A program made the translations under genes and the position numbers. Shown piece by piece: positions 9,484-16,926 of a stretch of DNA of 64,000 nucleotides. The stretch lies in contig NZ_JAETZZ010000003.1 in the NCBI RefSeq assembly GCF_022627325.1, positions 124,001 through 188,000 of the forward strand. Reading direction: 5' to 3'. Within the stretch, counting starts at the first letter, position 1. Every line of letters starts with the position of its first letter. Source of the DNA: Pseudomonas putida. GTDB lineage: Bacteria > Pseudomonadota > Gammaproteobacteria > Pseudomonadales > Pseudomonadaceae. The notes beneath the pieces were generated by a model. It saw only the letters and a list, made by a program, of their open reading frames with translations. It was not told the origin of the DNA and searched no databases.

Positions 9484-10041
9484 CCATGCGACGTCACTCA
9501 AAGCGATCAGAAAGAGCTGAGAATAAGAACATTGCTGGGCCGGCTGGCAGGTGGGATTACGAGAAGGCGTGCTGAGTACCGCTCTGGATCAGACGTTATC
9601 CGCGCCGTGCCTTCGAAAGTCGTGAGAAGGTCAAATCCCACCAAACCGCCAGCCGAAAGGCGTAGCGAGAAGGCAATTGATCGACTAGACAAGTAATAAC
9701 CACACAGCAACGAGACAGAGGTGGCTACGGCGTTAGGTCTAATTTTTAGGGCAGAGCACGAGCTGCGCGCCGATGATGGACGCAAACGCTACGAAATATC
9801 TAATGAAGAGCTCACGATGGAAATCGCTTTAGGGCTTCCGGGAGAGGATCGATTGAGCGCTATCGTGACCGCTTCAGGGATGCAGGTCAGAACGATCGAC
9901 GATGGGGGGGACGCCTTTTGCTGGTGCCGTGAACGCCATCATGGCGCGCAGACGTAGCATTCAGCCCGACGCCCCACTCATCTGCTGATGGGGCCATATA
10001 ACCACGCTGTTGATGACGGCTCTCAGCGCGGTTATCAGAGA
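9484..10041. other. Gene-poor stretch downstream of the STAND nuclease
   Basis: No convincing gene in 558 bases. A 78-codon frame with a GTG start (9721-9957) has no clear ribosome-binding site and no recognised homology. The main structure is the long-range inverted repeat listed at 9542-9654. Confidence 0.4.
9542..9654. repeat. Imperfect long-range inverted repeat
   Basis: GGCTGGC plus GGTGGGATT at 9542-9558 pairs with AATCCCACC and GCCAGCC at 9634-9654. A few unpaired bases bulge on the right arm and about 75 bases form the loop. It lies just after the STAND-nuclease stop. It could be the base of a structured RNA or a remnant of an element end; no T-run follows. Confidence 0.4.
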
Positions 10042-10545
10042 CTAGGCCGCGACGACAGCCTTCGGGCTTCCGCCACGCTGGATAAATGCATCAATCCGAC
10101 GACGGATTTGCCTCATCTTTTCAACACTGAATTTTTCGCCACCTTCACCGAACATATCCGAGTGATCAAGCATGAACCGTATGCTAGCCACATGGTTCAT
10201 CTTGTCGTCATCAGACTGTTCCTCGAAAACGACCACGATCAGTGGATCATTGTCGCGATTATCGACAATTCGCGCATGGTAGAGGCCTGTATACCAAGGG
10301 GTAGACCCAGGAACCGAGTTGGAGTCCTTGATACGCCCCCACTTCCGATCAGCATTTTCCGCGTAGATTTCGATGAAGCCCTGCTTCGACCAAAGGGCGA
10401 TCAGGTCAGCCAGATGCTCAAGATAGCTTTCAGCGGTGTCGTAGTCGTAGCCAATTTCATCGCTGATCTCGAAGAAGAGATCGTGAATGTAGACGCTGCT
10501 GATGGGTTGCTGAGTAACGCTTTTGTCAGTGGGAGACGCTTGCAT
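10042..10545 (-). CDS. Hypothetical acidic protein (167 residues)
   Basis: Unrecognised. The protein is acidic and probably all-cytosolic, with helices at about 25-60 (LFFEISDEIGYDYDTAESYLEHL) and a basic C-terminus (MRQIRRRIDAFIQRGG). It has no signal peptide, membrane segment or catalytic motif that I know. Its start overlaps the end of the 58-codon gene at 10526-10702 by 20 bases, so the two form an operon. The pairing of a short and a longer overlapping gene recalls toxin-antitoxin or small defence pairs, but nothing in the sequence proves this. Confidence 0.55.
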   Translation of the reverse strand: MQASPTDKSVTQQPISSVYIHDLFFEISDEIGYDYDTAESYLEHLADLIALWSKQGFIEIYAENADRKWGRIKDSNSVPGSTPWYTGLYHARIVDNRDNDPLIVVVFEEQSDDDKMNHVASIRFMLDHSDMFGEGGEKFSVEKMRQIRRRIDAFIQRGGSPKAVVAA

Positions 10546-10702
10546 GGTGGAGAGAACGTTCCTTCGAAAGAGCTAATGCTTTCCGGAGGTTCTCAAGAAT
10601 AGAAGCCCGATCCGGTGCGCTGACTTTTGTGCCACCCACGCCATTACCCAGCTCAACCAGAGTCTTCACCTCGGGTCGAACAGCTTCGGTACGGTTGGTC
10701 AT
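10526..10702 (-). CDS. Small protein (58 residues), first gene of a two-gene operon
   Basis: A 58-codon frame begins MTNRTEAVRPEVKTLVELGN and ends in SVSH. A GAGG ribosome-binding site lies 8 bases before the ATG, better than most small frames here, and its end overlaps the 167-residue gene. The C-terminal half (RASILENLRKALALSKER) is predicted helical. I recognise no family. Confidence 0.5.
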   Translation of the reverse strand: MTNRTEAVRPEVKTLVELGNGVGGTKVSAPDRASILENLRKALALSKERSLHHASVSH

Positions 10703-11115
10703 AGCGATAACCTCATAAAGGGATTTAAATCCAGCCCTTGCCCTTCAAAGGTATCAAATTTGATCAACGGTAGCAATGCAGTGGGATCCGAAAATCGGAT
10801 CCGAACCCTCAATGTCCCTCGCAATGTGAACGCTGACCAGCAACGCCCTGGCAGGACTTGAAGCCCCGTAGCCGCTAAGAACCGCTATCAGCCACCTATC
10901 AGCGGGCGCGGCTGCTTCATTACCAGAGAAAGCCAGAGAGATGTCTGACTGGCGCCAGAAGTGCTGTGCGCGAATTTTCACGGTCACACTAGGTCAGCAC
11001 GTGACTTCCGCCCCGTGGTGAAAACGCCGCCCCAGTGCACAGAGTAGCCGGCTCCACGACCCCGGAGCCACGATGCCAGCTAGACAAGCAGCCTCACAGC
11101 TCCGGCACCCAATCA
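10703..11115. other. Intergenic stretch with one hairpin
   Basis: Between the phosphoesterase gene and the small operon I see no gene with a credible start. GGCTCC and GGAGCC at 11050-11069 form a 6-bp hairpin with an 8-base loop just past the phosphoesterase stop. It may end that transcript, although no T-run follows. Confidence 0.35.
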
Positions 11116-11799
11116 TCAGCGGATGACCGAGCCGTCGACTCCCATGATTGATCTGAAAGCAACGCCATGGGCCTCAAAGCCGAGCCGGGGCCAGTCAGAT
11201 TTGTAATCCAAGCAATCGTGATGGTGTCCATGCACAACCATTTTGGCCCCCATGGATAATGCGAGCTCATCGATTTCATAGAAGCCATGCGGATGGCAGC
11301 TTGGAGCTTCGTGGGTTACTAAGATGTCCGCCCTTTCAAGCGCGAGTGAAAAATAGTCGTCTGGGAAAATTGCCGACAGCGCGTGCTGCTTTTTCGTCGC
11401 AAGGACATCAGCGTGCTGCGGCTTGAGAGCCAAACGCTCAAGAAAGTCGTCGTAGTTTTGAATCCCTGTATCAGGACTCCCCGGACGCCAAACTGGAGGC
11501 TCAAAAGTACCTCCTAGTCCACCAACGCGGTAGCCAGCGATTTCGACTACACGTCCATGCAAGCTGCGCTCGGACAGGCCGCTGCCATACAGATTATGCC
11601 AATAAGAGAGTTCGTCGACGTCGTGGTTACCATGGATGAACCATACCTCCGTGAGCCCTAAGATCGGCCGAAGGATGACGTCTAAGGGTAGGCTACATTC
11701 AAGGTCACCCAAGAAGACCACTGCCTCGGGCCGATGGCTTTTCACGAGTCGGATCACATGATCAAAACGGCCATGAACGTCCCCGAGGAACCAAATCAT
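11116..11799 (-). CDS. Calcineurin-like metallophosphoesterase
   Basis: A 227-residue phosphoesterase with the full metal-binding motif series: GDVHGR (6-11), GDLE (about 31-34), GNHD (about 56-59), a THE-like histidine (VTHEAPSCH) and VHGHHH near the C-terminus. This arrangement binds two metal ions and hydrolyses phosphomonoesters or phosphodiesters, such as nucleotides or protein phosphates. The substrate cannot be told. It stands alone on the minus strand between the small operon and the IS66 remnant. A second, distinct phosphoesterase is at 24002-24733. Confidence 0.85.
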   Translation of the reverse strand: MIWFLGDVHGRFDHVIRLVKSHRPEAVVFLGDLECSLPLDVILRPILGLTEVWFIHGNHDVDELSYWHNLYGSGLSERSLHGRVVEIAGYRVGGLGGTFEPPVWRPGSPDTGIQNYDDFLERLALKPQHADVLATKKQHALSAIFPDDYFSLALERADILVTHEAPSCHPHGFYEIDELALSMGAKMVVHGHHHDCLDYKSDWPRLGFEAHGVAFRSIMGVDGSVIR

Positions 11800-11884
11800 T
11801 TTTTAGACCCTGCTGCAAAGTCGCGATTCATCAACGCCTGGATGAAGCGTAAGCGGATGGCGAACACACCTTCAAAATCCCCAG

Positions 11885-11936
11885 ATTAAGGGCGATGGTG
11901 TCCACCTAAATATACGTGGACACCATTACCCTTAAT
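11885..11936. repeat. 21-bp near-perfect inverted repeat before the IS66 remnant
   Basis: Arms 11885-11905 and 11916-11936 are reverse complements with two mismatches (ATTAAGGGcgATGGTGTCCAC in the left arm, given here across 21 positions with core ATGGTGTCCAC). The loop is 10 bases. It ends 12 bases before the tnpA start, so it lies where the transposase promoter or the element end should be. Confidence 0.6.
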
Positions 11937-11948
11937 TTAAGGAGCACC

Positions 11949-12275
11949 ATGCGTCAGCGCATCTCTTATCCCAAACCCTTCAAGGCCCAGATTGTTCAGG
12001 AATGTCTCAATCCTGATGTGTCCATCGCCAGCGTGGCGCTGCGGCACGGTATCAACGCCAATCTGGTTCGCAAGTGGATTCCCATCTATCGTGACCGGCA
12101 GGCTTCTGCCTTGCCTGCATTTGTACCGGTGAAGCTTGAGACCGCTGTGGCGACGCCTGCTCGCCAGGATGTTGCCCGCATCCATATTTCTTCCGGGCAA
12201 CTAACAGTCACTATGAACTGGCCGATCTCCGACCCAGCGGGCTGTGCCCGCTTTATCAGCAGCCTCTCCCAGTGA
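11949..12275 (+). CDS. tnpA: IS66-family TnpA (small accessory transposase protein)
   Basis: A 108-residue protein whose N-terminal half is a helix-turn-helix of the IS66/IS3 OrfA type (KPFKAQIVQECL, SIASVALRHGINANLVRKWI). An AAGGAG ribosome-binding site precedes the ATG at 11949. The stop overlaps the GTG of tnpB, the normal IS66 arrangement. Because tnpB is broken and tnpC is absent, this copy is a decayed remnant. In IS66 elements TnpA is needed together with TnpB and TnpC, so it is not expected to move DNA here. Confidence 0.85.
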   Translation: MRQRISYPKPFKAQIVQECLNPDVSIASVALRHGINANLVRKWIPIYRDRQASALPAFVPVKLETAVATPARQDVARIHISSGQLTVTMNWPISDPAGCARFISSLSQ

Positions 12276-12463
12276 TCCGCATCGACGCCATCTGGCTCGC
12301 CACTGAGCCCATGGACATGCGTGCCGGCACCGATACGGCGTTGGCTCGTGTGGTCGCGGTGTTCGGTGCGGCGAAGCCGCACTGCGCTTATCTGTTCGCC
12401 AACGGCCGCGCCAACCGAATGAAAGTGCTCGTACATGACGGCGTGGGTATCGCGAACCGGTGA
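12272..12463 (+). pseudogene. tnpB: IS66-family TnpB, truncated
   Basis: The first about 60 codons match the IS66 Orf2 (TnpB) start (MIRIDAIWLATEPMDMRAGT...), including the ANRMKVLVHDGVGI block. The frame then leaves the family sequence and stops after IANR. Normal TnpB is about 110-120 residues. No tnpC follows; the next bases are unrelated. The break point is about 12450. Confidence 0.8.
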
Positions 12464-12692
12464 TACATAGCTTCTATTGGGATCTACGATCCGTCAGGCC
12501 TGGCCCGCTTGGAAGAGGCCTACGACAGAAGGCCTGGCGAAGCGCTAGCTCGGGCTACGGCCTGGGGAGCTGATCGGGCCAAGTGTTTTCTCGAAGTGCA
12601 CCCTTGTAGTCGAAAGCCGTCTTGGCCTTCTTGCAACAGCAACCGTACGGATGATCTTAGAAGGTGGGTGTGCCCTACCCTGTCCGATGCAC

Positions 12693-12733
12693 TGAGGCTC
12701 GCGTAATCCGCAGCAGCGATTACGCGAGCCTCA
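12693..12733. terminator. Perfect 16-bp hairpin downstream of the ABC-3C operon
   Basis: TGAGGCTCGCGTAATC at 12693-12708 is perfectly repeated in inverse orientation at 12718-12733 with a 9-base loop. It lies 28 bases after the stop of the ABC-3C ATPase gene. No T-run follows on either strand, so it may be an RNA-stabilising 3' end, a protein-binding palindrome or a mobile-element end rather than a classical terminator. Confidence 0.5.
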
Positions 12734-12760
12734 GGCGAGACAGCTGACTGTATCTGGTGA

Positions 12761-14755
12761 TCAGTCTGCTATGAGCCCACGCTGACGCCACCGGGCTCGA
12801 ACGAAGTCGTTGTAGCGATAGCCCTCTCCCAACTCGAGATGATCCGCGTGATCGCAGACGATGATCTGCGGCATCACACCTGTCTCGTGCTTGGTCTGAT
12901 CGCAGAATCGGGCAAGTTGGGTGAACATGTTGGCCACTGCATCCAGGTCATCATGCCAATCCACCCCGTTGTTCTCCTCCGAGCGGAGGTTTGCCGGGTC
13001 GAACTCATCCCCATGGTCAGCTGAAGGGAAGTAGACCTGGGTCGGCTGATCGAGGAAAAGGATCGGTGGAATCTTGCAGTCCTCGGCTCGCGCCGCAAAT
13101 TGGTAATGGAGCGCCATGAACAGCGTTAGGTGGGAATATAGCCAGTTGGCACCGCTACCCATGGATCGCAGGAACACTTTTTTGAACGCGTCCTTTTCAT
13201 GCCACAAATCGAACGTGTTCAGGTCGAATTTGAGTGAGCCCGTCCTGTAATGCTTCTCGAAGGGGAAGCCTTTACCCAGCTCCTTCATCTTCTTGTTGAT
13301 ATCACGCGTCAGCCGATCCAGTTCGACTTCGACGTCATACGAGCCCAGAAGCTCATTCAATGCCGCAACCTTTTCCTCCCAGTAAGCTGCCATATCCTTC
13401 GAATCGGAAGGCACATCTTCTAGGAATTTCTCGATCTCGATCTCGAGCCGCATCTTCGTTTTCTTCGGGGCATCCTCCAAGGCGTTCGCCTCTGCGCGCC
13501 TTGCCTCTTGCTCTTCAAAGGGCTTGAGCGCCCCTTGGACTTCCCTGATCTGCAGACGAATAGCCTTGATCTCTGCCTTCAGCTCACGGCTTTCCTGCCC
13601 TAGGCTCTCCCGGGCATACGACGAAAGCTTCAATTGGCCGTTCAGCCACTCGATGGCCTCGGTTAGCTTATTGGCTTGGTCTTCCGGGATGTCAGAATGA
13701 GATTCGCACACGGGGCAGAAGGTGTGATCGAGGCTGGTAGAACGAGGTACCGGCAGTGACGCGAAATTGGCACCGATACCTTTGGCGTGCTCAACAGAAC
13801 GATCCAGAAGATCGCTCCTGCCCAGCGCTGAGCGGAGCTCCAGAACAAGGTTGGCCTTCTTCTCTCGCAGCGATGCCACGGTGGCTTCGTAATCATCAGC
13901 CAGGCCGTCGACCAAAACTGGGGTGCCCTCCAGTTGCCGCAACGCTGCTTTAGGCTTGATAAAAATCTCCTCAGCAGTCATGTCGAACAGGGGTTTGCCT
14001 GCGAGGGCTTTGTACTCGGAAAGGAGCCGCTCGAACTTGCCGATGGTGGCTTCTCGCTGCTTGTCGTCCTTCGTAATCTTGAGCTTGGCTCGACGCAGCT
14101 CGTACGAGGCCTCAGTGAGCTCTTTGGCGATATCGAAGTACTCCTCGCCTACGATACCCATCAGGATCTTGAAGTGATCGATCGCCTGATCTCGTTTAAC
14201 CTTCTCGTCGAAGCGGTAGAAAATCGCGTGCTTGTTCGCTACCAGGTTCTGGTGCTGGAGCATCAATGACGGGAAGCTGCGTATCGACGGCGTTGCACCT
14301 TTCTTACCGGTGACCTCTTGGTACATTGGGTCGACGTCGATGTTCTCCAAGGTCACGCCGAAGTACCTGCCAAGGCTCTTGAGATACGGATCACGGTGGA
14401 CGAAGTATCGATCCTCAAAGAAGTAGTCGACGTGCTTCATGGTCTCGATGATTTCAGTAGCGTCCGACTCGAAAGCCTCACGGAGGAAACAACGTTTCGA
14501 GCCCGCCACCCGTCCCGTCACAAGGGTAAGCGCGGGGAACTGCAGGACTGTGAAAAACATCTCACCACGTTCGGTGAGCTTGCCATCCGGGATGGTGTCC
14601 TCACTGCTACCAAGGCAGTAATCGAAGATCTCCAGGATCGCGCTTTTACCAGTGGACGACCTGCCCGTGATGATATTCAGGCCTGGGGTCAGCGGGACGT
14701 AGTGCAGTTCCTTGTTCTTGTCCACGACACCGATGTAGCTAACGTAGCAATTCAT
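12761..14755 (-). CDS. ABC-3C ATPase, DUF3732 family (SMC/Rad50-like)
   Basis: A 664-residue SMC-type ATPase. Walker A GRSSTGKS is at 31-38. A CPVC pair (about 347-350) sits in the middle of a long coiled-coil region, recalling a Rad50 zinc hook. The Walker B-like ILFLDQPTQ is near 565 and a CDHADHL switch region near the C-terminus. DUF3732 proteins are the ATPases of the predicted ABC-three-component conflict systems described from comparative genomics. The start overlaps the middle-component gene by four bases, and the three genes form one operon with predicted LexA control. The exact trigger and target are unknown; an antiphage or DNA-damage-linked role is inferred. Confidence 0.8.
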   Translation of the reverse strand: MNCYVSYIGVVDKNKELHYVPLTPGLNIITGRSSTGKSAILEIFDYCLGSSEDTIPDGKLTERGEMFFTVLQFPALTLVTGRVAGSKRCFLREAFESDATEIIETMKHVDYFFEDRYFVHRDPYLKSLGRYFGVTLENIDVDPMYQEVTGKKGATPSIRSFPSLMLQHQNLVANKHAIFYRFDEKVKRDQAIDHFKILMGIVGEEYFDIAKELTEASYELRRAKLKITKDDKQREATIGKFERLLSEYKALAGKPLFDMTAEEIFIKPKAALRQLEGTPVLVDGLADDYEATVASLREKKANLVLELRSALGRSDLLDRSVEHAKGIGANFASLPVPRSTSLDHTFCPVCESHSDIPEDQANKLTEAIEWLNGQLKLSSYARESLGQESRELKAEIKAIRLQIREVQGALKPFEEQEARRAEANALEDAPKKTKMRLEIEIEKFLEDVPSDSKDMAAYWEEKVAALNELLGSYDVEVELDRLTRDINKKMKELGKGFPFEKHYRTGSLKFDLNTFDLWHEKDAFKKVFLRSMGSGANWLYSHLTLFMALHYQFAARAEDCKIPPILFLDQPTQVYFPSADHGDEFDPANLRSEENNGVDWHDDLDAVANMFTQLARFCDQTKHETGVMPQIIVCDHADHLELGEGYRYNDFVRARWRQRGLIAD

Positions 14756-15213
14756 AGCGATTTGAGCCCCAGCGACCTGTAAATAGAAACGACAGTTTCA
14801 CCGTTAAAAACCACCGCCAGCTTTCTTGCGTACTTCATGAGCTTGTCGTCGGCGTTCTCTTCACGGATTTTCCCTTGCGACGCGACCGACATGTCGTCGG
14901 CGATCTGAATGCTCCTTTCTGACGTCAGGATCAGCAGGGCTGCATTGGTGATTGGCTTGAACTCTTCGATACGTAGCTCAAGGCCTAGAACGCGGCTTGG
15001 CTCCTGCAGCAGCGTACGCATCGAGCTATTCCTGTTAGCGTTATGCAGGAATTTGTGAAGCGGCTTGTACGTCACCAGCGGGAGGATCAGGTAGCTGAGC
15101 AAAACGTCCTTCTCGGTGCCATCCCAGTGGTCATAGAAGGAATGGATTACCGGCGCGAGAGCAAAGGGAGTTCTGCGTAGGGTGTAGATGTGATCCGCAG
15201 CGTTTTTACTCAT
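14752..15213 (-). CDS. ABC-3C middle component
   Basis: A 153-residue protein of the size and position of the middle component of ABC-three-component systems, starting MSKNAADHIYTLRRTPFALA. The start at 15213 is chosen because GGAGG lies 7 bases upstream and the ATG overlaps the previous stop by 8 bases; a longer frame from 15237 lacks this. The protein contains a helical HDHWDGTEKDVLLSYLILPL-like segment seen in this group (here YDHWDGTEK). It probably bridges the ATPase and the C-terminal-domain partner. The family call rests mainly on operon context. Confidence 0.72.
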   Translation of the reverse strand: MSKNAADHIYTLRRTPFALAPVIHSFYDHWDGTEKDVLLSYLILPLVTYKPLHKFLHNANRNSSMRTLLQEPSRVLGLELRIEEFKPITNAALLILTSERSIQIADDMSVASQGKIREENADDKLMKYARKLAVVFNGETVVSIYRSLGLKSL

Positions 15214-16378
15214 CCCAGAGCCTCCAGTAGAACTCATCTTCCACCTTGTCGGCCTTCACATCTGCGAGCATGTGGTAGATGCCGTTGCGAAATTCCGTGG
15301 TTGTGTCTTCAAAGGTTTTCAGCTTCTCGACTTGAGCAGAATGCTGGGCGTAGAAAAACTTCAAGGAATGGCGCTTGAGCTGGATAGGGCATGTCTCACC
15401 CATGCAGTCGATCATCGCCTCCTGCCGCCCATCTTGGTGACGATCGAAGTGGTTTTTCTGGTAGCGCTTGATGTCGAATGGCGAAGCCAGGCTGTCCGTG
15501 TACAGCTGGTCAATGACCTCGCCAGCGATCAGCAACTCCAAGGCAGCCTTCTTGAGCCGCTTCTCGCCTTCGATCTCAAAAATTTTCTTCACGAAAGGTC
15601 GGTCAGCGATCTCTGCTAGGTCGATACTCTGCTCCAAGGCATCGACATCAACCTCCGGGAAGATGCTGGAGTGCGACATATAGCGCTTCGTCAGCTCAGC
15701 GACCTTGGCGGTGAACTCTTCACAGGTGATCTCCCAGCCGGCCTCGATGTACTTGGTACTGCCGATGAAGCCGAGAATGTCATCGATGAAGCTTTGATGC
15801 TTGGACTCCCGGATCGCCCTGAGGTGGCCAACCTTAAAGTCGTGAATGCGTTGCTGGAGCGAAGGCGATCCGGTGAGGAATACGACCTTGTCCAAAATCT
15901 CCAAGAGGTCATCCTTCAGCGCGGGATCCATGACCGAACGCTGCAGCGCCAGTCCCTCGGACGGTTCTTTACCACTGGAAGCAGCGAACTTCTTCTCGGC
16001 GGGCTCGTAGATGGCAGCGAGAAGCACATACTTCTCAGCGGCGGTGCTGATATTCCAATCCTTCAGGGTCGACCTCGCCGAAAACTGCTGGTTTGTCACC
16101 AGCAGCAGGCTCTCATAGGCTCGATGGTCAAATGCTGGATGCAGCCAGTTGTTGATGGTGTTCCAGATATTCTGATGCCCGTCCCGCAGGGTGCCGGTGT
16201 AAAGCTTGACCTCTACCTGAGCTACGTCCTCCAGCGTCACATCGCCGTAGACCTCGATCCACAGGCGCTTGCCCTTTTCGAGCTTATAGCAATATTCAAG
16301 CGCAACGACGAGCTGATACTGGAGCGCCTCGAATAACTTTGTCGCGTCAAAAGGTAATTTGTCAGGAGATTTGTCCAT
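15206..16378 (-). CDS. ABC-3C C-terminal-domain protein (likely recruiter/effector)
   Basis: First gene of the operon, 390 residues. The C-terminal about 150 residues (after VIDQLYTDSLASPFDIKRYQKNHF) correspond to the conserved C-terminal domain of ABC-three-component proteins. The N-terminal about 200 residues contain a DVTLEDVAQVEVKLYTG-like segment that resembles the core of a PD-(D/E)xK or restriction-like fold (E-V-K), which would make this the nuclease or DNA-recruiting partner. That reading is uncertain. The ATG at 16378 has GGA six bases upstream. A predicted promoter lies about 70 bases before the start and overlaps a LexA box. Confidence 0.7.
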   Translation of the reverse strand: MDKSPDKLPFDATKLFEALQYQLVVALEYCYKLEKGKRLWIEVYGDVTLEDVAQVEVKLYTGTLRDGHQNIWNTINNWLHPAFDHRAYESLLLVTNQQFSARSTLKDWNISTAAEKYVLLAAIYEPAEKKFAASSGKEPSEGLALQRSVMDPALKDDLLEILDKVVFLTGSPSLQQRIHDFKVGHLRAIRESKHQSFIDDILGFIGSTKYIEAGWEITCEEFTAKVAELTKRYMSHSSIFPEVDVDALEQSIDLAEIADRPFVKKIFEIEGEKRLKKAALELLIAGEVIDQLYTDSLASPFDIKRYQKNHFDRHQDGRQEAMIDCMGETCPIQLKRHSLKFFYAQHSAQVEKLKTFEDTTTEFRNGIYHMLADVKADKVEDEFYWRLWDE

Positions 16379-16449
16379 AAAGATTCCGCGAGCGCCCTAA
16401 ATGGGCACGTAAGTTATCAAGGATCGCTTCAACACTGCTGCCCTTCGAT

Positions 16450-16477
16450 ATTCTAATACGTAGTCATCACTGTACAA
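16450..16477 (-). promoter_or_regulatory. Predicted promoter of the ABC-3C operon
   Basis: On the minus strand a -35 TTGTAC (16472-16477) and a -10 TAGAAT (16450-16455) are separated by 16 bases and point to the ABC-3C operon. The -35 lies inside the proximal LexA box, so LexA binding would block RNA polymerase. Confidence 0.55.
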
Positions 16478-16485
16478 AAACACAG
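16470..16485. promoter_or_regulatory. LexA (SOS) box, proximal
   Basis: CTGTACAAAAACACAG fits the CTGT-N8-ACAG LexA consensus of gammaproteobacteria exactly. It covers the predicted -35 element of the ABC-3C operon. Confidence 0.7.
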
Positions 16486-16501
16486 CCATCTGAAGCAGGT
16501 A

Positions 16502-16517
16502 CTGTACAAAAATACAG
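16502..16517. promoter_or_regulatory. LexA (SOS) box, distal
   Basis: CTGTACAAAAATACAG is a second perfect CTGT-N8-ACAG site, 32 bases (about three helical turns) from the first. Two near-identical boxes on the same DNA face suggest cooperative repression. Confidence 0.7.
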
Positions 16518-16926
16518 CTCAGAATAGTTGGTCGGCCAGATAGTAACACCGCGAAAAGGACAATCGCAAAGAATGTTTAACGGTATGTTAACCGCATACT
16601 CTGACAGAGTATAAAAACAGTATGCTAAGAGCATCCTCTTAATTTGATTTGTTTGACGTCAATTTCTCAATCCTAATGAGGATTGTTGTGTTAGGCCTCA
16701 ACTTTTAACCCCAGCCAAAATTTGATGGAGTTCTTGTGTCTCGCTGCAAGTCCCAATCCCTTGCAGAAGATGCGCGCGCCCCGCTCATCGACCCGATGCC
16801 TGCCCCTTTCCACAATTCGAATCTCCGATCCCCAGAGCCTCACGCCCGACGATAGGCGTCCACAAGTAGCCGGACTCTTCGAGCCGGATTAGCAACGATG
16901 GTAAGCCATCTCATGAGGGGAGCAGA
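16518..16926. promoter_or_regulatory. Intergenic region upstream of the repeat/SH3 protein gene
   Basis: AT-rich region before the gene at 16927. It holds a perfect 8-bp-arm palindrome ATACTCTGACAGAGTAT at 16596-16612, an outer GCATAC/GTATGC pair (16594-16599, 16620-16625) and a CAATCC/GGATTG hairpin at 16668-16685. These look like operator sites, but the protein that would bind them is unknown. No gene seen. Confidence 0.4.

Noticed and set aside
9721..9957. 78-codon frame with GTG start
   Set aside because: No ribosome-binding site, no family resemblance, and located in a structured gene-poor stretch.
10754..10987. 77-codon minus-strand frame
   Set aside because: No plausible ribosome-binding site and no family-like sequence; the frame is more likely chance.
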